A DNA stretch of 20,113 bases from JBPCOI01 sp051000395 (GTDB lineage: Bacteria > Actinomycetota > Actinomycetes > Mycobacteriales > Jatrophihabitantaceae), in contig JBPCOI010000077.1 in the NCBI GenBank assembly GCA_051000395.1, positions 1-20,113 of the forward strand, read 5' to 3'. Numbering within the stretch: the first letter of the stretch is position 1; each line of letters opens with the position of its first letter. The position numbers were made by a program, and so were the translations under genes. Under the pieces are notes generated by a model, which ran no database searches, had not been told where the DNA came from, and saw only the letters and a program-made list of their open reading frames with translations. Positions 16,409-20,113 of this stretch are shown here, piece after piece.

Positions 16409-16459
16409 GAGCTCAGGGTCCGTTCGCTGCTCGTCGGTGGGCGGAGGGGTAGCCGAACG

Positions 16460-16465
16460 AGTTTA
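16460..16465 (-). promoter_or_regulatory. Possible pheS -10 element
   Basis: TAAACT on the minus strand fits TAnnnT and lies about 50 nt before the pheS ATG, in the only AT-richer stretch of this intergenic region. No good -35 is seen. I found no T-box or leader-peptide attenuator with a phenylalanine run. Confidence 0.3.
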
Positions 16466-16553
16466 TGGGCACCCCGCGTAGCTTCTCGACGGCAATACGC
16501 GCCGGGCTCAGCGACACCCGGCGGGATCGACCAGATTTCGGCGCGAGCCGCCC

Positions 16554-16559
16554 TATCGT
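16554..16559 (+). promoter_or_regulatory. Putative -10 element of the 16566 gene (leaderless)
   Basis: TATCGT fits the actinobacterial TAnnnT -10 and ends 6 nt before the GTG at 16566, the spacing expected of a leaderless transcript. No Shine-Dalgarno sequence precedes the gene. A -35 hexamer at the usual distance is not evident. Confidence 0.45.
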
Positions 16560-16565
16560 GGGCGC

Positions 16566-17048
16566 GTGACCTCCGAGCTGGACGGCGACCCGCTCTACCC
16601 GGACCCGACCGTGCAGACCGCGGCCCCGGCTGCCTCGGCCGGAGCGCGTCCGTCGCGGCGTCGATTGCTCCTGGCAGTGATCATCGTCGCCGCCGCTGCG
16701 GTGCTCGCGGCAGTGCTCGTGGTGACGCTGGGCGGCGGACGCGACGCGCGCGGCGCGACGAGCGCCCAGCAGGCAGCTCAACGGTTCGTCACGGCCCTCA
16801 ACACCGGCGACGGCGACGCCGCGGTCGCGATCTCCTGCAGCTCGTTCGCCGCGCAGGCGCGCAGCGAGGCACACGAGGGAGTGGCCGGATTCCGCTTCAC
16901 GCTCGGTCCCGTCCGCTCCGACGGCAGCGGGTCGGCGACCGCCCAGCTCACCCAGCTCGTGCAGCTCCCCGGCGCCGCCCAGCGCAGCTCGGTGGTGCTG
17001 ACCGTGCAGCGCGTCTCCGGGCGGTGGCTCGCCTGCGGGGTCAGCTGA
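16566..17048 (+). CDS. Single-pass membrane protein with small extracytoplasmic domain, unknown function
   Basis: 160 aa. A proline- and alanine-rich cytoplasmic N-terminus of about 30 residues ends in RPSRRRLLL, followed by one transmembrane helix at about 34-56 (LLAVIIVAAAAVLAAVLVVTL). The remaining ~100 residues would be outside the cell. AQQAAQRFVTALNTGDGDAA (68-87) and the C-terminal VVLTVQRVSGRWLACGV resemble NTF2/lumazine-binding-like domains of the DUF4878 type, which is a tentative likeness. C91 and C157 could form a disulfide. The GTG at 16566 is supported by the nearby -10-like TATCGT and by divergence from pheS. It converges with tsnR, and the two 3' ends are separated only by a short duplicated palindrome. 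Confidence 0.75.
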   Translation: MTSELDGDPLYPDPTVQTAAPAASAGARPSRRRLLLAVIIVAAAAVLAAVLVVTLGGGRDARGATSAQQAAQRFVTALNTGDGDAAVAISCSSFAAQARSEAHEGVAGFRFTLGPVRSDGSGSATAQLTQLVQLPGAAQRSSVVLTVQRVSGRWLACGVS

Positions 17049-17078
17049 CGCGGCTGCATCGCCTGCGGCGTCAGCTGA
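17041..17078. terminator. Hairpin between convergent genes, built from a tandem duplication
   Basis: The 20-bp unit at 17029-17048 recurs at 17059-17078 with one mismatch, a 30-bp period. Because the unit ends in the palindrome TCAGCTGA, duplication creates a perfect 11-bp inverted repeat: TCAGCTGACGC at 17041-17051 and its complement at 17068-17078, with a 16-nt loop. The arms include the stop codon of the plus gene (17046-17048) and that of tsnR (17071-17073). It may act as a bidirectional terminator, although no U-run follows on either strand. Confidence 0.6.
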
Positions 17079-17856
17079 GCGAGCCGCGCTGCGCCCGGGC
17101 ACTGGCGTAGAGGCAGACGGCTGCTGCGGCGGCGAGGTTGAGGCTCTCCGCCCGGCCGTGGATCGGGATCCGCACGGTGCGCGGGGCGGAGCGCAGTACC
17201 GAATCCGGCAAGCCGTGTGCCTCGTCGCCGAACAGCCACGCGCTCGGCCGGGCCAGGGTCCCGTCGCCGGCGAGCTCGTCGAGATCGTCCGCGCCGCGCC
17301 CGGAGGTAGCCAGCGCCGTCAGCTGCGTGGGCTCGATCCCGGACAGCAGCTCCGCGGCGCCGCACTCGAGGACCGGCAGGTGGAACAGGCTCCCCGCGCT
17401 TGCTCGGACCGCCTTGCCGCAGTAGGGGTCGGCGCCGCCATCGATGAACACGGCGTCGGCGCCGGCAGCGTCGGCCGTCCGGATGACCGTGCCCAGGTTC
17501 CCGGGGTCGTTGGGCTCGACGAGGACGGCGAGCAGCCGAGGCGAGCGGGCGAGAACCTCGGCCGCGCTCGGTTGGGCGAGCCGGCAGACCGCGACGAGTC
17601 CCTGCGGCGAGACGGTCTCCGACAGCGCTGCGGCCGAGCGTTCGCTGATCTGCTCGCACCGGTCCGCGTCGAGCCAGCCGGCGTTGCGGTCGAGCGCTGC
17701 GGCGGTCGCGAACAGCTCCAGTACCGTGCCCGGGCGCCGCAGCGCCTCGCGTACGGACGGTGCCCCCTCGGCGAGGAAGAGCCCGGCCTCGCGGCGCGAC
17801 CGGCGTCGGGTGAGCCGCCGCGCCGCCGCGAGACGGGCGTTGTTCTCGCTGAGCAG
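17071..17856 (-). CDS. SpoU-family rRNA 2'-O-methyltransferase (TsnR-like), probable CTG start
   Basis: S-adenosylmethionine-dependent RNA ribose methyltransferase of the SPOUT class (261 aa, as expected). The N-terminal substrate-binding region includes EAGLFLAEGAPSVREAL (23-39). The knotted catalytic domain has VEPNDPGNLGTVIRTADAAG (113-132), LFGDEAHGL near 208-216 and the C-terminal IPIHGRAESLNLAAAAAVCLY. The conserved frame contains no ATG, GTG or TTG between its upstream stop at about 17976 and the GTG at 17451, which is far inside the catalytic domain. The CTG at 17854-17856 is proposed as the start because it gives MLSENNARLAAARRL, matching the family N-terminus, and lies one base after the rplT stop. 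Translation is probably reinitiation after rplT. The exact nucleotide methylated cannot be told. Confidence 0.85.
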   Translation of the reverse strand: MLSENNARLAAARRLTRRRSRREAGLFLAEGAPSVREALRRPGTVLELFATAAALDRNAGWLDADRCEQISERSAAALSETVSPQGLVAVCRLAQPSAAEVLARSPRLLAVLVEPNDPGNLGTVIRTADAAGADAVFIDGGADPYCGKAVRASAGSLFHLPVLECGAAELLSGIEPTQLTALATSGRGADDLDELAGDGTLARPSAWLFGDEAHGLPDSVLRSAPRTVRIPIHGRAESLNLAAAAAVCLYASARAQRGSLS

Positions 17857-17857
17857 C

Positions 17858-18256
17858 TCAGGCGGCCGGCGACTGGGCGGCCGCGCCGCCGGTGCCCTCG
17901 GCCGCGACCGCCGCGCGGGCGACCCCGACGAGCGCCGCGAACGCGGGCGCGTCAGTGACGGCCAGCTCCGCCAGCACCTTGCGGTCGACGCTCACGCCGG
18001 CCAGGCGAAGGCCCTGGATGAAGCGGTTGTAGGTGATGTCGTTGGCGCGCGCGGCCGCGTTGATGCGGGTGATCCAGAGCTGACGGAAATCGCCCTTGCG
18101 CTGTTTGCGGTCTCGGTAGGCGTAGGTCGCAGAGTGCAGCAGCTGCTCCTTGGCCTTGCGGTAGAGCCGCGAGCGCTGCCCCCGGTAGCCGGAGGCCGCT
18201 TCTAGGGTGCTCCGGCGCTTCTTCTGGGCATTCACTGCCCGCTTGACGCGTGCCAC
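17858..18256 (-). CDS. rplT: 50S ribosomal protein L20
   Basis: Large-subunit assembly protein that binds 23S rRNA (132 aa). The basic N-terminus MARVKRAVNAQKKRRSTLEA and the blocks YRDRKQRKGDFRQLWITRINAAAR and YNRFIQGLRLAGV are diagnostic. A C-terminal alanine-rich tail of about 15 residues (AAEGTGGAAAQSPAA) extends beyond the E. coli length. The GTG start has AAGGAA about 5 nt upstream. It follows rpmI by 71 bp and ends one base before the proposed tsnR start. Confidence 0.98.
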   Translation of the reverse strand: MARVKRAVNAQKKRRSTLEAASGYRGQRSRLYRKAKEQLLHSATYAYRDRKQRKGDFRQLWITRINAAARANDITYNRFIQGLRLAGVSVDRKVLAELAVTDAPAFAALVGVARAAVAAEGTGGAAAQSPAA

Positions 18257-18327
18257 GGTGATTCCTTGGGTGTTCGGGCCGTCCTCACGAACTGCGGGGA
18301 CGGCGGTGCGGAACTGCTGAGGTGGTG

Positions 18328-18522
18328 CTAGCGGCCGAGCAGCTTCTTCACGCGCGCGGCATCGACGCCGGCGACCTGCTTGGTGCCCGAGAGCCGGCGG
18401 GTCAGCGACGTCGCCTTGCGCTCCAGGTTGTGGCGCATGCCGGCGTGCTGGGTCAGCAACTTGCCGCTGCCGGTGACCTTGACGCGCTTCTTCATCCCGC
18501 TGTGGGTCTTGTTCTTGGGCAT
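18328..18522 (-). CDS. rpmI: 50S ribosomal protein L35
   Basis: 64 aa and typical: MPKNKTHSGMKKRVKVTGSG at the N-terminus and a basic C-terminus ending in ARVKKLLGR. The ATG at 18522 is chosen from family similarity, with AGGA 8 nt upstream. The frame extends further upstream without similarity. The ribosome binding site overlaps the infC stop codon (TAGGA), tying its translation to infC. Confidence 0.98.
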   Translation of the reverse strand: MPKNKTHSGMKKRVKVTGSGKLLTQHAGMRHNLERKATSLTRRLSGTKQVAGVDAARVKKLLGR

Positions 18523-18532
18523 CGAAACGGTC

Positions 18533-19090
18533 CTATTCGGTGTTGGGCTCGGTCTCCCGAGGCGCTCTGGTGATCTTCGTGCTGCGGTGCGGAGCGACGA
18601 CCATGACCATGTTGCGGCCGTCCTGCTTCGGCGAGGACTCGACGAAGCCGAGCAGCTGGATGTCATCGGCCAGGCGTTGCAGCAGGCGGAAGCCCAGCTC
18701 GGGACGGGACTGCTCGCGTCCGCGGAACATGATCGTCACCTTGACCTTGTCGCCCTGCTTGAGGAAGCGCTCGACGTGACCTTTCTTGGTCTCGTAGTCG
18801 TGCGAATCGATCTTGGGACGGAGCTTCATCTCCTTGATGACCGTGAGCGCCTGGTTCCGGCGGGCCTCGCGTGCCTTCTGCGCGCTCTCGTACTTGAACT
18901 TGCCGTAGTCCATGAGCTTGCAGACGGGCGGCCGGGCCATCGGCGCGACCTCGACGAGATCCAGGTCCGACTCACCGGCCAGCTCGAGTGCCTTGCCGAT
19001 CGGCACGATGCCGACCTGTTCACCTTCGGGTCCGACCAGACGTACCTCGGGTACGCGGATCCGGTCGTTGATCCTCGGTTCGGTGCTCAC
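18533..19090 (-). CDS. infC: Translation initiation factor IF-3
   Basis: Binds the 30S subunit, discriminates start codons and prevents premature 50S joining (185 aa from the chosen start). The N-domain spans about 1-75 (EPRINDRIRVPEVRLVGPEG, VCKLMDYGKFKYE), followed by a basic linker helix. The C-domain spans about 83-168 (KEMKLRPKIDSHDYETKKGH, IMFRGREQSRPELG, PKQDGRNMVMVVAPH). The GTG at 19090 has GGAG 7 nt upstream and is the first start that fits the family N-terminus. The usual actinobacterial start, ATC after AGGAGGTCCC, is present at 19164 but is out of frame here. First gene of the infC-rpmI-rplT-tsnR operon. Confidence 0.95.
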   Translation of the reverse strand: MSTEPRINDRIRVPEVRLVGPEGEQVGIVPIGKALELAGESDLDLVEVAPMARPPVCKLMDYGKFKYESAQKAREARRNQALTVIKEMKLRPKIDSHDYETKKGHVERFLKQGDKVKVTIMFRGREQSRPELGFRLLQRLADDIQLLGFVESSPKQDGRNMVMVVAPHRSTKITRAPRETEPNTE

Positions 19091-19164
19091 GTCCGCACTC
19101 CGCGGTCGCTGCGGTCGCTCATTTCTCGACTCCGCGGTCGCTGCCTGTCGTCTTCGGCTCTGAT
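19087..19164 (-). CDS. Possible AUC-initiated leader ORF overlapping infC
   Basis: A near-perfect Shine-Dalgarno TAGGAGGT (19168-19175) is followed 4 nt after AGGAGG by ATC AGA GCC GAA. The frame runs 25 codons to a TGA that overlaps the infC GTG (GTGA). The segment GGAGGTCCCATCAG matches, from memory, the infC start region of Streptomyces, where the ATC leads directly into IF-3. Here the same signal opens a short basic peptide (IRAEDDRQRPRSREMSDRSD, then five more residues). An internal ATG at 19122 with GGAG 7 nt upstream could also initiate the last 11 codons. Translation is inferred, not shown. Confidence 0.45.
   Translation of the reverse strand: MRAEDDRQRPRSREMSDRSDRGVRT
19097..19144 (-). 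repeat. Tandem duplication of the infC initiation region
   Basis: GCAGCGACCGCGGAGT occurs at 19129-19144 and again at 19097-19112, a 32-bp period. In each copy GGAG is followed 7 nt later by a start codon and AGC: ATGAGC at 19122 and GTGAGC at 19090. The second is the infC start. The first is in another frame and ends at the TGA overlapping it. Confidence 0.8.
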
Positions 19165-19214
19165 GGGACCTCCTAGGTCGTCGTTGCGCTTGGCGGCGTG
19201 GCTCGAACGGCAAT

Positions 19215-19243
19215 GGCCCCGCTGCGCGAGTGCGCACGGGGCC
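19215..19243 (-). promoter_or_regulatory. Strong hairpin in the infC leader (possible attenuator)
   Basis: GGCCCCG (19237-19243 on the minus strand) pairs with CGGGGCC (19215-19221), and an inner TGCGC/GCGCA stem closes a 4-nt loop with one bulge, giving 12 bp in all. It lies about 150 nt downstream of the candidate promoter and 40 nt before the leader Shine-Dalgarno. No U-run follows. Leader control of infC-rpmI-rplT operons is well known in other phyla; the mechanism here is inferred. Confidence 0.5.
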
Positions 19244-19262
19244 GCGAGCGTCCGAGGTCCGC

Positions 19263-19278
19263 GCTCGCCGAGGCGAGC
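19263..19278 (-). other. Second hairpin in the infC leader
   Basis: GCTCGC, a four-base loop and GCGAGC form a perfect 6-bp stem 20 nt upstream of the larger hairpin in the transcript. With it, it forms a structured leader between the candidate promoter and the initiation region. Confidence 0.4.
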
Positions 19279-19402
19279 ACCCGGCCGGCTGGCCGAGCAT
19301 GGCGGACCGGACCCGGCGCACTGATGTCGCGGTGGCGCGGGTGGGAGGCTGTGAGCTTCCGCTTGCACACCCCCGCCGACGGTGGGGGCTGGTCGCACTG
19401 CC

Positions 19403-19432
19403 AGGGTAACAGCGTGGCGCGCACCCGGCCAA
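19403..19432 (-). promoter_or_regulatory. Candidate promoter of the infC operon
   Basis: On the minus strand -35 TTGGCC (19427-19432), an 18-nt spacer and -10 TACCCT (19403-19408, TAnnnT) would start transcription near 19396. The leader would be about 230 nt to the AUC and 305 nt to infC. The element overlaps the proposed start of the divergent DUF72 gene. Confidence 0.45.
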
Positions 19433-20113
19433 ACCCCGCGACTGGCAGGCCTGCGCGCCGAAACGCTCCTGCGGTAGGACCGCCGCTGCGGGCCGACGTC
19501 CGGATCGGGATCTCGGGCTGGCGCTACCCGCCGTGGCGCGGCGTCTTCTACCCCAAGGGACTGCCGCAGCGCGCCGAGCTTGGCTACGCCGCCGGCCTGC
19601 TGTCCACGATCGAGATCAACGGCTCGTTCTACTCACTGCAGCATCCGTCGAGCTACCGCTCCTGGTACGAGCAGACCCCGGACGGCTTCGTCTTCGCCGT
19701 CAAGGGCGGGCGGTTCATCACGCACATGAAGAAGCTGGCGGGAGTGGAGAACGCGCTGGCCAACTTCTTCGCCTCCGGAGTCCTCGCGCTCGGCCCGAAG
19801 CTCGGTCCCGTCCTCTGGCAGCTGCCCCCGAACCTCGGCTTCCACCCGCAACGGCTCGGCGACTTCTTCGACCTGCTCCCCCGCACCCTGCGCGGGGCCG
19901 CCGAGCTCGCGCGGCACCACGACGAGAAGGTCCCCGAGAGTCGGGCCCTGACCACCACCGCCACCGACCGGCCGCTGCGCCACGCCCTCGAGGTGCGCCA
20001 CCCCAGCTTCGACAGCGACGAGGCACACGAGCTGTTGCGCCGGCACGACGTCTCCTTCGTCGTCGCCGACAGCGCCGGGCGGTTCCCGCTCGTCGAGCGC
20101 CTCAGCAGCGACT
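19414..20113 (+). CDS. DUF72 (YecE-like) family protein, 3' end outside window
   Basis: The frame is open from GTG 19414 to the window end (233 codons seen). Family DUF72 (TIM-barrel, YecE-like) is recognised by VRIGISGWRYPPWRGVFYP (about 29-47), IEINGSFYSLQHPSSYRSW, FVFAVKGGRFITHMKKL and WQLPPNLGFHPQRL, then LEVRHPSF and FVVADSAGRFP. Full members are usually about 240-300 aa, so the C-terminal part is missing. Biochemical function is unknown. The GTG is the only ATG or GTG seen upstream of the conserved domain and has AGGG about 7 nt upstream. It leaves a ~28-residue unconserved tail, so the start is uncertain. Divergent from infC. Confidence 0.85.
   Translation, partial: MARTRPNPATGRPARRNAPAVGPPLRADVRIGISGWRYPPWRGVFYPKGLPQRAELGYAAGLLSTIEINGSFYSLQHPSSYRSWYEQTPDGFVFAVKGGRFITHMKKLAGVENALANFFASGVLALGPKLGPVLWQLPPNLGFHPQRLGDFFDLLPRTLRGAAELARHHDEKVPESRALTTTATDRPLRHALEVRHPSFDSDEAHELLRRHDVSFVVADSAGRFPLVERLSSD

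Noticed and set aside
18257..18327. Ribosomal-protein leader or terminator between rpmI and rplT
   Set aside because: Only a 6-bp inverted repeat (18279-18284 with 18298-18303) and a 13-nt loop are seen, which is too weak to call.
19091..19432. N-terminal extension of infC through the in-frame open region
   Set aside because: The extension is Arg/Ser-rich leader and hairpin sequence with no IF-3 similarity, and GTG 19090 has a good ribosome binding site.

Overview
The window is high-GC actinobacterial chromosome. The evidence is a 16S rRNA 5' end with actinobacterial signatures, an rrn promoter and leader resembling those of mycobacteria, frequent GTG starts, and a gene order (infC-rpmI-rplT-tsnR, pheS-pheT, argC-J-B-D-F-R-G-H, mpg-tyrS) that matches, as I recall it, Mycobacterium tuberculosis and its relatives. 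The 16S fragment would fit a Frankiales-like lineage, but I cannot place the genus. Almost everything lies on the minus strand, so transcription runs from right to left.

Right to left: (1) about 19.4-20.1 kb, a plus-strand DUF72 gene cut by the window edge. (2) 19.43-17.07 kb, the translation-factor operon infC-rpmI-rplT-tsnR behind a leader of about 300 nt. That leader holds hairpins and a small AUC-initiated ORF overlapping infC, and tsnR appears to start with CTG. (3) 17.05-16.55 kb, a small convergent plus-strand gene for a single-pass membrane protein, probably leaderless. (4) 16.4-12.77 kb, pheS-pheT. (5) 12.77-11.24 kb, an inserted segment carrying a frame-broken secreted TIG/seven-repeat protein gene. 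It is flanked by 22-bp direct repeats, one of which is the 3' end of pheT. (6) 11.2-2.75 kb, the complete arginine cluster argCJBDFRGH, behind a putative tandem ArgR operator with an overlapping promoter. (7) 2.75-0.88 kb, mpg and a TyrZ-type tyrS in the same convoy. (8) An rrn operon begins with two candidate promoters, a NusA-site leader and the first ~340 nt of 16S.

The eight arg genes cover glutamate to arginine by the cyclic acetyl pathway (ArgJ recycles the acetyl group), and their repressor ArgR is encoded inside the operon. Adjacent arg genes overlap by 1 or 4 nt, except argC/argJ (34 bp) and argG/argH (88 bp). The latter gap contains a 15-bp perfect inverted repeat running into the argH ribosome binding site.

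I see no mobile-element enzyme, CRISPR array, defence locus or biosynthetic cluster. The unusual content is regulatory or structural: the infC leader ORF, the argG/argH hairpin, the pheT-end duplication around the TIG gene, the hairpin created by a tandem duplication between two convergent genes, and the CTG start of tsnR.
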